Assembly (NCBI GenBank): GCA_023957275.1
Contig: JAMLHF010000027.1
Location: 1 to 55,308, forward strand
DNA from: Lentimicrobium sp.
GTDB taxonomy: Bacteria > Bacteroidota > Bacteroidia > Bacteroidales > Lentimicrobiaceae
Direction: 5' to 3'
Length of the DNA: 55,308 nucleotides
A program made the position numbers and the translations under genes. Below the pieces are notes generated by a model, which made no database searches, was not told the origin of the DNA, and worked only from the letters and a program-made list of their open reading frames with translations. Shown here piece by piece: positions 8,227-16,636 of the stretch; position 1 is the first letter of the stretch; each line of letters starts with the position of its first letter.

Positions 8227-8457
8227 ATGGCAAAATCATTAATCGTATATCAAGCCGACCAAGAAGTGATTGGAGAACAAATTTATTCAACAGAATGGGT
8301 AATGTATTCTGGTAAATTGACTATTTATGACAGAAAGATAAATCCAATAGTTTTAAACCCAAAAAGTGAGATATCTGCTACTTATTTGAAGAATTCATGG
8401 AAGATAAAAAGGAGTTCAAAGGTAATTCGGTTTCAGAAGTATATGGGAAAATGGTAA
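8227..8457 (+). CDS. small hypothetical protein
   Basis: A 76-residue basic protein, family not recognised. It begins MAKSLIVYQADQEVIGEQIY and ends with a lysine-rich tail. No membrane segment or known motif is seen. It follows the cysteine-rich gene by 12 bases on the same strand. It could be a truncated version of a longer protein, since protein-like sequence (TTAQPAIKRLPGQFVIQGL) reappears downstream after a stop. Confidence 0.45.
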   Translation: MAKSLIVYQADQEVIGEQIYSTEWVMYSGKLTIYDRKINPIVLNPKSEISATYLKNSWKIKRSSKVIRFQKYMGKW

Positions 8458-8779
8458 TACAGAAATAGGATAATATTTCAACACTAAAATAAGTACGACA
8501 GCACAACCTGCGATAAAAAGATTGCCAGGGCAATTTGTTATTCAAGGGTTGTAGCATATTCAAAACTAAACAAAACGAAAGAAATGATGGCTGTTGATAC
8601 AATTTCCTATCAATCGCACCATCTTTGGAATTGAAAAATCCGGAATTCAGGCATATAATCTCTTCTATGCTTCCTGTTCACGAAAAAACTAAAAAAAATT
8701 CAAGGAACCCACAATCGCTTGACTTTAGTATGTATTTTCATACCCGCAATTTATTCATGCGCTGATAAAACATACTGTT
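8458..8779. other. gene-free stretch with an imperfect nested hairpin
   Basis: No gene is seen. At 8503-8552 an imperfect nested inverted repeat has outer arms ACAACC/GGTTGT, a partial middle pairing ATAA/TTAT and inner arms ATTGCC/GGCAAT (8521-8534). Its shape recalls a recombination hairpin such as an attC, but the conserved core triplets of attC are not convincingly present. The rest is AT-rich. Confidence 0.35.
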
Positions 8780-10030
8780 ATGGCAAAAAAGAAACAAAGC
8801 AAAGTGGTTCAGATGCTTAGCCCCGAAAATTATATCCGCCAGAAAGCGCGTACATTGCCCGTTTACAAATGCTTTGTGAATTCCGACTGGCAGGAATCCG
8901 GAATGGCCAATGTTCTGGTAGCGCGCAGGCATACGAACAGCAATTTAACTTTTGGAACTTACCTGGTAGATTTAAAGTGCCTGGGTGTGAAGGATGCCGG
9001 TTATGATTTCAACGTCAGCGAATCCGATTTCATTACTCTTCTCGACAGAATGAAAATGAATCTGGATTTCAACGAAATCAATTACATCCTGGCACACAAC
9101 ATTATTTATGCCGGCCTTGAATTCGCCGAAGATTTTGGTTTCAAACCACACCGCGATTTCACACAGGTGGCTCAGTATATACTGGAAGAAGACACAGAAT
9201 CCGTCGAACTAATAGACATAGAATGCGGAAATAACGGGAAACCACTCTATGTATCCGGACCTTTTGACAGCATTACTGATATAAATAAAATCATTGCAAC
9301 CCTTGAAAAAAATGCCGGTCCCGGCAATTATGATATTATCATCGGCAATGGCGATCCGGAATACGACGAAATGGATGATGAAGATGATGATTTTGATGAT
9401 GAATTTGACGATGATGATAATTTCCCGGAACTCAGTTTAACAGAGGAAGAGTTCAAAAACAGCCATACTTTGCAACTAAAAATTGTCCTTGACGATCTTA
9501 GTAATCCTGAAGTATGGCGCAGGGTAACCGTTCCTTCCTTTTATACTTTTGCCCTCCTGCATATCCTGATACAAATAGCTTTTGATTGGGAAAACTGTCA
9601 CTTATATGATTTTTCCGAAATAAAGAAAAAATCAAAAAAAATAATCATTACCGAGATTAATGAGGAGGATTCAGATGACCTGGAAGCAAGGGAAACCCCT
9701 TTAAATCTTTTTTTTACAAAAACCGGTGATCTTATGAGGTACACCTACGATTTTGGCGACAACTGGACCCATACCATAACCCTTGAAAAAATTATTCCGC
9801 AACCTTCCGTCAAACCTGAACTTCTGGACGGAAAAGGCGCCTGCCCGCCCGAAGATTGCGGAGGGGTATGGGGCTATCAAAATCTGCTTCAGATACTGGC
9901 CGACAGGAAACACCCTGAACATCAAGAACATCGCGAATGGCTGGGACTTTATGATGATGAAAAATATGACCCTGATGAGTTTGATTTAGAAGAGACCCGA
10001 CAACTGATTGATGAAATATTTTCTAAATAA
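8780..10030 (+). CDS. plasmid pRiA4b ORF-3-like family protein with N-terminal extension
   Basis: A 416-residue cytoplasmic protein. The C-terminal half (about 228-410) is the pRiA4b ORF-3-like domain: LQLKIVLDDLSNPEVWRRVTVP, LLHILIQIAFDWENCHLYDF, YDFGDNWTHTITLE and GKGACPPEDCGGVWGYQNLL are hallmarks. Between the halves is a highly acidic linker rich in D and E (about 195-215). The N-terminal half (about 10-180) is unrecognised. Family knowledge: these proteins occur on plasmids and chromosomes and their function is not established. The ORF is intact and isolated, so no operon partner suggests a role. Confidence 0.8.
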   Translation: MAKKKQSKVVQMLSPENYIRQKARTLPVYKCFVNSDWQESGMANVLVARRHTNSNLTFGTYLVDLKCLGVKDAGYDFNVSESDFITLLDRMKMNLDFNEINYILAHNIIYAGLEFAEDFGFKPHRDFTQVAQYILEEDTESVELIDIECGNNGKPLYVSGPFDSITDINKIIATLEKNAGPGNYDIIIGNGDPEYDEMDDEDDDFDDEFDDDDNFPELSLTEEEFKNSHTLQLKIVLDDLSNPEVWRRVTVPSFYTFALLHILIQIAFDWENCHLYDFSEIKKKSKKIIITEINEEDSDDLEARETPLNLFFTKTGDLMRYTYDFGDNWTHTITLEKIIPQPSVKPELLDGKGACPPEDCGGVWGYQNLLQILADRKHPEHQEHREWLGLYDDEKYDPDEFDLEETRQLIDEIFSK

Positions 10031-10119
10031 CAGTTTTGGGTATAGAACTTACCAATTGTCGATCTGAAAATACTTACAATGATCATTAGTAAAGCAGAAA
10101 ATACTGTTAAAAGGCTGCC

Positions 10120-10695
10120 ATGATCTTCACCGCCATTAAATTCGCTGCCGATGCCCATACAGGACAATACCGCAAGGGCACCAATATCCCGTACATCTCC
10201 CACCCGGTAAATGTGATGAAAACCCTGTGTCAACAGGGATGTGATGAAGAAACCATTGCCGCCGGCATTCTCCATGATGTGGTGGAAGATACCCCCGTTA
10301 CCCTTGAAATGGTGGAACAACAATTCGGTAAAAGGGTGGCCCGGTTGGTGGCCGGCGCCTCGGAACAGGATAAAATTACAGACAAACACCTGCCCGAACC
10401 CGACTGGAAAGTGCGCAAGCAGCGTACCCTGAACCACCTGGAACAGGAATCCGACCTTTCGGTCCTGATAATATCCTGCGCCGACAAGCTCGACAATGCA
10501 AGGGCCATTCTGCACGACTACCGGGAAAAAGGCGAAGAGCTGTGGTCGCGTTTTAAAGCGGGTAAAGCCGAACAAAAATGGTACTATTCTTCCCTGGCCA
10601 GGGTACTTGTAAAAAGGGGAAACGAACACGGGAACCCGCTGCTGAAAATGGCGCTGGAACTTGAGGACACGGTGAATCAGATATTCCGGTCCTGA
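10120..10695 (+). CDS. HD-domain phosphohydrolase, small alarmone hydrolase-like
   Basis: A 191-residue single-domain HD protein. Key residues are H13 and R18/K19 in AHTGQYRKG, H28 in YISHPVNV, H52-D53 and E56-D57 in GILHDVVEDT, and D in CADKLDNARAI. This is the metal- and (p)ppGpp-binding pattern of the RelA/SpoT hydrolase domain and Mesh1-like proteins. Inference: it hydrolyses the 3'-pyrophosphate of ppGpp or a related nucleotide. There is no synthetase or TGS domain. A related phosphatase activity is possible. Start ATG 10120. Confidence 0.78.
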   Translation: MIFTAIKFAADAHTGQYRKGTNIPYISHPVNVMKTLCQQGCDEETIAAGILHDVVEDTPVTLEMVEQQFGKRVARLVAGASEQDKITDKHLPEPDWKVRKQRTLNHLEQESDLSVLIISCADKLDNARAILHDYREKGEELWSRFKAGKAEQKWYYSSLARVLVKRGNEHGNPLLKMALELEDTVNQIFRS

Positions 10696-10786
10696 TTTTG
10701 CCCTGCCTGGTTATCCCGGATTCACGCTTATTTTGTGTTCAAAACATCAAAAAAACGGATGTTCAGCAGTTCATTCAGCAATGAAT

Positions 10787-11428
10787 TCAGAATTGTTTCA
10801 TAATGATCCGGGTACCGTCCTGAAATCTGTAATCCATGGTCAAAAAACCCTGATTTACGGAAAAAGTAAAATCAAGGCTGTTGATTGCGCCGGGTGTTAC
10901 TGTTGGTTCAGCGGTGGCTGAAATATGCCAGATACCATCCTTGCATGAATGAATGTTATAATTCCAGTAGACCTTTGTATTTGACAGATCTCCCCATCCG
11001 TCCGAAATAAACAGAATCTTTTTGTAACGCCGACCTTCTTCCAGCGGATAATCAATCCTTGGAAAAGGTGCCAGTTCAAGTATCCTGTATTGATTATGCC
11101 TGGGCGGATGAATCCAGCAGGTTTTTTCATTTTCCACCGCACCGGTGGTATCGGTATGCACCCAGCCGATATCAGGTATTCCCCTGAAAATACTTGTATC
11201 GATATGGTCAAAACTGTAATGGATTACCATTTCACGGGAAGTTTTTGGGGCCGCTTTCCACCCCTTACCGGTAATTTCCATCCTGATGGTATCCTGCACA
11301 AAAATATCCCGGCTGCTGTATCCAATGGCATAGTTGAATGCATTGCCTGCCCGAAAGATTTTATCCTGGGCGGGTGCAATCATTACCAGAAAGAAAAAAG
11401 CGATGGTCAGTAAGGCCTTCATCAGCAA
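10787..11428 (-). CDS. secreted hypothetical protein
   Basis: A 213-residue protein with a signal peptide (MLMKALLTIAFFFLVMIAPA, probable cleavage before QDK). The mature part is beta-rich, with tryptophans and histidines scattered (e.g. HYSFDHIDTSIFRGIPDIGW) and no domain I recognise. It lies 26 bases downstream of the nitroreductase gene on the same strand, so they are probably co-transcribed. Periplasmic location is inferred. Confidence 0.6.
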   Translation of the reverse strand: MLMKALLTIAFFFLVMIAPAQDKIFRAGNAFNYAIGYSSRDIFVQDTIRMEITGKGWKAAPKTSREMVIHYSFDHIDTSIFRGIPDIGWVHTDTTGAVENEKTCWIHPPRHNQYRILELAPFPRIDYPLEEGRRYKKILFISDGWGDLSNTKVYWNYNIHSCKDGIWHISATAEPTVTPGAINSLDFTFSVNQGFLTMDYRFQDGTRIIMKQF

Positions 11429-11454
11429 CAGATCAGTGAAAATAAGGCAAAAAG

Positions 11455-12090
11455 CTACTTTCTGTATCCCACGGTCTGAGCGCCCACCACATGCTGTGAA
11501 GGCTTCAGATTCATCAGGCTGTGCATAGCCTCACGATCCACCATGGCACGCATCACAGTGTTAAGTCCTTCGGAAGCGCAATAGAGATAAACATTCTGTG
11601 AAATATATCCCGCACTCAGACCGGAATACAAAGATTTATCCTGTGCTTCCTTCATACGGTCGTAGTCGGAAACATATACCAGGTTTACCGGTGCTTTTTC
11701 GACGAAATCCTGCATCCCGGAAACTTTCCGGTGATCGCCCGCGACAACCTGCACAAGTTTATGTCCGGCTTCATCATAAAGATAAATACCCTCTTTCAGA
11801 AACACATATACTTGTACATCCTGCCAGTTGCGGGCCGAGGGGACGGTACGTTTCCCGCTTTCCGGACGGTTGATGCCGCAGGCGGCCCACAACAATCCCG
11901 AGAGGTGTTCTTTCGAAAGCGCCTGTTGGTTGAACTCACGGTGGCTACTTCGTTCACTCAATGCCTGCATCAGCGGCTTGCCCGATTTCAGATCAGGCGC
12001 GGATAAAGGAATCTCCCCTTCCTGGGAAAAGACAAAATCTGGTGTCATAAGGCTTAACACGAATAAAACGGAAAAAAACAATTCTTTCAT
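11455..12090 (-). CDS. exported SagB-type nitroreductase/dehydrogenase family protein
   Basis: A 211-residue protein from ATG 12090, with a signal peptide MKELFFSVLFVLSLMTPDFV. The mature part begins EGEIPLSAPDLKSGKPLMQALSERSSHREF, the FMN-binding arginine region of the nitroreductase fold, followed by LSGLLWAACGINRPESGKRTVPSARNWQDV and GLNTVMRAMVDREA, as in SagB/ThcOx-type members. The longer ORF start at 12138 is rejected because a -7 box (TATCTTTG, 12136-12143 on this strand) overlaps it. Substrate is unknown. The secreted hypothetical follows in the same operon. Confidence 0.75.
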   Translation of the reverse strand: MKELFFSVLFVLSLMTPDFVFSQEGEIPLSAPDLKSGKPLMQALSERSSHREFNQQALSKEHLSGLLWAACGINRPESGKRTVPSARNWQDVQVYVFLKEGIYLYDEAGHKLVQVVAGDHRKVSGMQDFVEKAPVNLVYVSDYDRMKEAQDKSLYSGLSAGYISQNVYLYCASEGLNTVMRAMVDREAMHSLMNLKPSQHVVGAQTVGYRK

Positions 12091-12135
12091 AACAAATAAT
12101 TTTTTTGAAACCGGGATCAGGCGTTTCCGGTTTTT

Positions 12136-12143
12136 CAAAGATA
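12136..12143 (-). promoter_or_regulatory. -7 element upstream of the nitroreductase gene
   Basis: TATCTTTG on the minus strand matches TAnnTTTG. It lies 46 bases before the ATG at 12090 and rules out the upstream start codon. Confidence 0.5.
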
Positions 12144-13132
12144 ACGAAACTTAGTAAACAGAGGCAGGAAGCCGGAGGATCAGGTTGAGGTTAAGGTTAT
12201 GCTTCGGCTGGTCCCGACTGGTCCCGACTGCTCTCGGCTTCGCTCGACCACCGTCGCTCACCACAAGTCGCTCAGCAACCAGGGTTAAGGTTGAGCGCGT
12301 AGAATGGACGGAGTATTGCAATAACAGAAAGTTAAAAAATTAACAATGATTACCAGGTGCATAGGTGCGTAACATTATGTAAATTTAAAAATCCCGCCTG
12401 TTGCGGGACAAGTTATAAAAATGCGGTAATGCAGTTTATCTGATTCCGGCAAAGTAGCCGGGAAAACTGTACCCTATTGTGTCCTGTTGTGTCTATTGTG
12501 GTGAAAAGAAACTTGCCACATTTTCCAAAATCTACTAAGAAATAACCACAGCAGGCACATTAGAACACATTAGGTTCATGCATTAACTTAAAGTTGATGA
12601 GGTTTAAACGTCTTGAATTATTGAATGCTGAATTTCCTGAAAACAAGCTATTCCCGGCAAAGTAGCCGGGACAAGTTGTATCTATTGTGATTGATTAATC
12701 CACCTGGCATTTCGTGGCACGCGTCAGGCCCTGTCGCAACTTTTCGCGGGAAGACGAGCTCCCGCTGACGCAGATGTCCCGTCCGTTAGCGGTATTCAAC
12801 TTATCAAGGTTTAATCATCCTTTACACACCTCACAGGTTAGAAGAAAACCTGTGAGATGGATCCTTATCCCTCTCTCTCCTTCTTCAGGCGTCCCTCGTC
12901 CCTTGCCCATCTGAAAAGCCTAAAATTATCTATGTAACGAAATGCCCGGTCAAATCACCAAATCCGGAATCTAAAATCAATAACTGGCTATTTCAATGCA
13001 AATTACCACCTATATACTTAAATATCAATCTATTTAGAAAATAAAAATTAGAAATTAGAAATTCTTTTAACCTCAATTTCCCCTGTTAAAACAGCATTAT
13101 AAATCTAAAATCGTAAATCTAAAATCCGAAAT
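12144..13132. other. 1-kb gene-free tract with several degenerate repeats
   Basis: No real gene is seen. Contents in order: a GC-rich low-complexity run with GGTCCCGACT doubled and GCTCGACCACC/GCTCAGCAACC words (12205-12285); stem-loops followed by GACAAGTT at about 12393-12415 and 12653-12678; a related CCGGC...GCCGG stem at 12446-12461; TATTGTG/TGTTGTG words (12472-12500); one copy of the A/B palindrome repeat (12764-12862); and an AT-rich ATCTAAAATC microsatellite-like tail to 13130. It looks like a graveyard of short repeats. Confidence 0.7.
12764..12862. repeat. intergenic alternating-palindrome repeat, degenerate single unit
   Basis: It holds a worn A half-site (ATGTCCCGTCCGTTAGCG), the spacer TATCAAGGTTTAATC and palindrome B (CACCTCACAGGTT...AACCTGTGAGATG). 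B here has compensating changes (TCACAGG/CCTGTGA), so the hairpin is kept while the sequence drifts, which suggests selection on structure. Confidence 0.8.
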
Positions 13133-14650
13133 CTACTCCAGGGGTTCCGGTTTAATCCTTACGCCGTCGTATTTCTTTTCGATGCCGTTCTGGTAACTGA
13201 TCACCATAAATACCGTTCCATCGGTATTGTACTGAATCCAGTCGCCGTTTTTCATACCCATCAGGTACTCGCCTTCGTCTTTCTTTTTACCATCCGGCCA
13301 GAACCAGATATGGCGCCCGTTGGGATTGTCGTCGATAAAAGCGCCCTGAAAGCTGAGCTGCCCGTTGTCGTAATAATATTTCCAGTCACCGTTGCGCATT
13401 CCGCCGCGGTAGGTGCCTTCTTCGCGGTGGTCGCCGTGCTGGTATTTCCAGAATCCTTCCTCAAGTCCGTCAACATACTCACCCTGAATAATCACGGTTC
13501 CATTTTCATCATATTCGGTAAATAATCCTTCCGATTTTCCGTTCAGGAAATTCTCTTCACGCAGCAACAATCCGTCTTCGTAATACCATTTCCACAGACC
13601 ATCGGAATTTCCCTGGTTGTTGTAATTACCTTCCTGTTCCAGATTTCCGTTCTGATGGTAGAAGCGCCATTTGCCTATGCGCTGGCCGTTACGGTAAACA
13701 CCTTCCGACCTCAGTGTTCCATCCGCATAAAACTCTTTCCAGGGTCCGTCTTTTACCCCTTCATCGTCAATTATTCCTTCGGCCGTCATCACTCCATTGG
13801 TAAAGGTATAGGCCGCAACCACCTCACCCTTTTCATCATACTCCCGTCTTATACCTTCGGGGGTATCGCCCTTGTAGCTGGCCCTGGTTTTTACTTTTCC
13901 GTCAGGATAATAATCGGTGCGCACATCCAGCTTAACCAGTTCGGGCGGTTCTTCCTGCCTGACATCATTCACATATTTGGCAATATCAATGAGCATACCT
14001 TTTTCGTCATACTCTTTGAAGTAGCCGTTGCGCTTATCGTCGCGGTAATTGCCTTCTGTTTTTACTTTTCCGTCGGGGTAGAAAAATTTCCATTTACCCT
14101 GTTTCAGTCCGTTGCGGTCGCGGCGGTTGATGTTTTCGCGATCCACCACAAAACCGCGCCGGTATTCTATCATGGTAATCACCGTTCCTTCCTGGTCGTA
14201 TTCACGCGCATACCCGTTTTCGAGGCCGTTTTCGAAATTAATCGTCCGCATTATTTTCCCGTCAGGATAAAAATAAACGGTTAGTCCGTGTTTCACATCA
14301 TTCGAAAAATTCTCTTCAATAATTTCATTTTCCCTGAAAGTGCGTCGGATGCCTTCCTTTTTGCCGTTCAGATAGGTAATCTGCAGGGTGGTTTTACCGT
14401 TTTCGTCATAAAAACTCCAGATGCTGTCGAGTTCGAAATTTCTACGGTTTCCTTCCGATTTCAGGGTGCCGTTTTCCCAGTAAGTTTTCCAATAACCATC
14501 AGGTTTTCCGTCGCGCATCATCCCTTCGCTGGAAACCTTGCCATCGGGATGGTAAAAGCGGTTGAATCCGTTGGGTACAACGGTGTTGTCCTGCGCTTTC
14601 AGAAGAAAGGCAATCATCACTAAAACCAGAAACAGCAGTGATTTTCGCAT
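13133..14650 (-). CDS. secreted MORN-variant repeat protein (YwqK-like)
   Basis: A 505-residue protein with a signal peptide (MRKSLLFLVLVMIAFLLKA, cleavage before QDN) followed by more than a dozen MORN_2-type repeats of about 22-23 residues. Typical units read YPDGKVKTEGNYRDDKRNGY and FYADGTLRSEGVYRNGQRIG. Automatic pipelines label such proteins toxin-antitoxin YwqK family antitoxin, but nothing here supports a toxin-antitoxin role. The repeat builds an elongated beta surface and export points to the envelope. It stands 33 bases upstream of nadA on the chromosome, but nadA is transcribed toward it, so read-through from nadA is possible. Confidence 0.82.
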   Translation of the reverse strand: MRKSLLFLVLVMIAFLLKAQDNTVVPNGFNRFYHPDGKVSSEGMMRDGKPDGYWKTYWENGTLKSEGNRRNFELDSIWSFYDENGKTTLQITYLNGKKEGIRRTFRENEIIEENFSNDVKHGLTVYFYPDGKIMRTINFENGLENGYAREYDQEGTVITMIEYRRGFVVDRENINRRDRNGLKQGKWKFFYPDGKVKTEGNYRDDKRNGYFKEYDEKGMLIDIAKYVNDVRQEEPPELVKLDVRTDYYPDGKVKTRASYKGDTPEGIRREYDEKGEVVAAYTFTNGVMTAEGIIDDEGVKDGPWKEFYADGTLRSEGVYRNGQRIGKWRFYHQNGNLEQEGNYNNQGNSDGLWKWYYEDGLLLREENFLNGKSEGLFTEYDENGTVIIQGEYVDGLEEGFWKYQHGDHREEGTYRGGMRNGDWKYYYDNGQLSFQGAFIDDNPNGRHIWFWPDGKKKDEGEYLMGMKNGDWIQYNTDGTVFMVISYQNGIEKKYDGVRIKPEPLE

Positions 14651-14683
14651 TTTGTAAAATTACGCAAATCAGCGGAATTTTTC

Positions 14684-15664
14684 CTATCTGATCAGTTTTG
14701 CTGCTTTTGAAATTTCCAGCATCCTGATAATCGGTTCTTTGGCCCGTTCTATAACATCGGTATCCAGTAAAATTTCCGGAGATTCATTTTTCAGACAGAG
14801 ATACAATTTCTGTACCGTATTCATTTTCATATAAGGACAATCGTTACAGGAACAGGTTTCATCCGATGGCACAACAATAAATTCCTTATCGGGAGAAGCT
14901 TTCTGCATCTGATGAATGATACCGCCTTCGGTTGCCACTATATACCGTTTGTGGGAATCCTTTTTGGTAAATTCAAGCAAAGCGGCGGTGGATCCGATGA
15001 ATTCGGCCAGTGCAAGCACCGGTCCGCGGCATTCGGGATGTGCAATCAGTTTCGCATCCGGATTCTCAATTTTCAGCTGTATCACTTTTTCGTCACTCAG
15101 CTGGTTATGCACATGACAGCTCCCGTCCCACAATATCATATTACGCCCGGTTTGTGCGTTGATGTAAGCGCCCAGATTTTTGTCGGGAGCGAATATCAGT
15201 TTTTCATCCTGCGGAAAAGAATCAACAATCATTTTTGCATTACTGGAAGTACAGATTACGTCTGACATCGTTTTAACGGCTGCAGAGCAATTAATGTACG
15301 AAACCACCTTATGCCCCGGGTGAGCCTCAATAAAGCGTTTAAAATCGTCCGGAGGGCAGCTGTCGGCCAATGAGCAGCCGGCTTCGAGATCGGGCAGCAA
15401 AACTTTCTTGTCAGGACTTAATATTTTTGCTGTTTCAGCCATAAAATGCACGCCGGCAAAAACAATAATATCTGCATTGGTTTCCGCTGCTTTTTGCGAA
15501 AGCTGCAGGCTGTCGCCGACAAAATCGGCGATATCCTGAATTTCCGGTACCTGATAATAATGAGCCAGTATTACCGCATTTTTGGCTTTCCGCATTTCAT
15601 CGATCAGTTTCAGCATTTCATCGTTGGTCTTCATCCCGCAATGGTTTTGTGAATAATCAGTCAT
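14684..15664 (-). CDS. nadA: quinolinate synthase
   Basis: A 326-residue cytoplasmic [4Fe-4S] enzyme that condenses iminoaspartate with dihydroxyacetone phosphate to quinolinate in de novo NAD synthesis. Seen: AHYYQVPEIQDIADFVGDSL, LPDLEAGCSLADSC, SYINCSAAVK, HPECRGPV and CSCNDCPYM. The last three carry the expected cluster cysteines. Length is normal for the shorter NadA form. Start is ATG 15664; an internal ATG ten codons later is an alternative. nadB and nadC are not in the window. It faces rpiB across a 514-base structured gap. Confidence 0.95.
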   Translation of the reverse strand: MTDYSQNHCGMKTNDEMLKLIDEMRKAKNAVILAHYYQVPEIQDIADFVGDSLQLSQKAAETNADIIVFAGVHFMAETAKILSPDKKVLLPDLEAGCSLADSCPPDDFKRFIEAHPGHKVVSYINCSAAVKTMSDVICTSSNAKMIVDSFPQDEKLIFAPDKNLGAYINAQTGRNMILWDGSCHVHNQLSDEKVIQLKIENPDAKLIAHPECRGPVLALAEFIGSTAALLEFTKKDSHKRYIVATEGGIIHQMQKASPDKEFIVVPSDETCSCNDCPYMKMNTVQKLYLCLKNESPEILLDTDVIERAKEPIIRMLEISKAAKLIR

Positions 15665-16178
15665 TTCAGTTTTTAATAATGAAATCTTTAAATAAAAATC
15701 ATTATTATTATTACTGCTGTTAATTCTGTTGGAAAATTGTTGATTTTAGTTCTTGTTTTTTTCCTTATCAGCAGTTTATCAACAGCCGGTTAACCGGAAA
15801 AATTTCAGATTATTGTTGTATCACAAATATTTAGCCAACTATTAACAGTTTGTTGATAACATGATTCTAACAGGTGCAAAAGTATCTGAAAGATGTTTAT
15901 TTCTGTTGATTGCGTGTTAATTGTTTTTGACAAAATAGTTGAATTTCATACACGAAGGATACACTTCTGAGAATTCTGAATAAATCAGCTCATTTTTCAG
16001 AATTTTATAACAAAGTTAATCCTGAATTAACAAAACTTTGTTAATAAACTTTAATTTTCTGATCTGCAACATAATAGTTTATCAAACGGGTTTTCTGAAA
16101 TTTTTAAGTGTCTTATTTCTAACCGGCTCGGTTGATAACCTCAATTAATGATTAATTTTGTGATAAAATTTATTAACA
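15665..16178. other. AT-rich structured gap between nadA and rpiB; candidate replication origin
   Basis: Seen: two exact TTATCAACA 9-mers (15776-15784 plus; 15851-15859 minus). One-mismatch relatives lie at 15765-15773 (TTATCAGCA), 16039-16047 (TGTTAATAA), 16130-16138 (GGTTGATAA) and 16170-16178 (TTATTAACA). There is a perfect palindrome CCGGTTAACCGG (15786-15797), an AATTCTGAA/TTCAGAATT inverted repeat (about 15971-16004) and an ACAAAGTT/AACTTTGT inverted repeat (about 16010-16041). TTATCAACA differs from canonical DnaA box TTATCCACA at one position. With parS sites in the same window, an oriC is plausible. The gap also holds the rpiB promoter, so regulatory use is the alternative. Confidence 0.45.
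16132..16160 (+). promoter_or_regulatory. rpiB promoter
   Basis: TTG at 16132-16134, an 18-base spacer and TAATTTTG at 16153-16160, 18 bases before the ATG at 16179. The -33 box overlaps a DnaA-box-like motif. Confidence 0.5.
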
Positions 16179-16628
16179 ATGTGGGATAAATCACAAATAC
16201 TGGCATTGGCAAGCGATCATGCAGGGTTCGAATTAAAGACATTTCTGATAAAAATTCTCAAGGAAGAAGGATACCAATATCGTGATTACGGGGCTTTTTC
16301 TACAGAAAGTGTTGATTATCCTGATTTTGCGCATAAACTTGCCAATGCGGTTCAGGAAGGGCTGCACACGCGCGGTATTGTAATATGCGGAAGCGGGAAC
16401 GGCGTATGCATGGTTGTGAACAAATATGAGGGTATACGCGGCGCGCTTTGCTGGAACAGCGAACAGGCGGAACTCACCCGACGGCACAATGATGCCAATG
16501 TATTGTGTTTGCCCGGAAGATTCATTGATTTTGATGATGCCATTAAAGCGGTAAAATTGTTTCTCAATACTGACTTTGAGGGTGGAAGACATAAAACCAG
16601 GGTGGACAAAATCAATATAATTGGCTGA
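16179..16628 (+). CDS. rpiB: ribose 5-phosphate isomerase B
   Basis: A 149-residue cytoplasmic enzyme interconverting ribulose 5-phosphate and ribose 5-phosphate in the non-oxidative pentose phosphate pathway. Seen: LASDHAGFELKTFL near the N-terminus, GIVICGSGNGVCMVVNKY with the catalytic-type cysteine, RGALCWNSEQAELTRRHNDANVLCLPGRF, and the C-terminal arginine/lysine phosphate-binding tail. Length is normal for RpiB/LacAB. The next gene starts 8 bases downstream, consistent with co-transcription. Confidence 0.94.
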   Translation: MWDKSQILALASDHAGFELKTFLIKILKEEGYQYRDYGAFSTESVDYPDFAHKLANAVQEGLHTRGIVICGSGNGVCMVVNKYEGIRGALCWNSEQAELTRRHNDANVLCLPGRFIDFDDAIKAVKLFLNTDFEGGRHKTRVDKINIIG

Positions 16629-16636
16629 TTCTGCTG

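Noticed and set aside
9949-10629. 226-codon minus-strand open frame over the end of the pRiA4b ORF-3 gene and the HD gene.
   Set aside because: Antisense shadow of two well-supported genes; no domain signal.
13133-14650. Toxin-antitoxin antitoxin label for the MORN-like protein.
   Set aside because: This label comes from automated naming of YwqK-like repeats; no toxin partner is present and the protein has an export signal.
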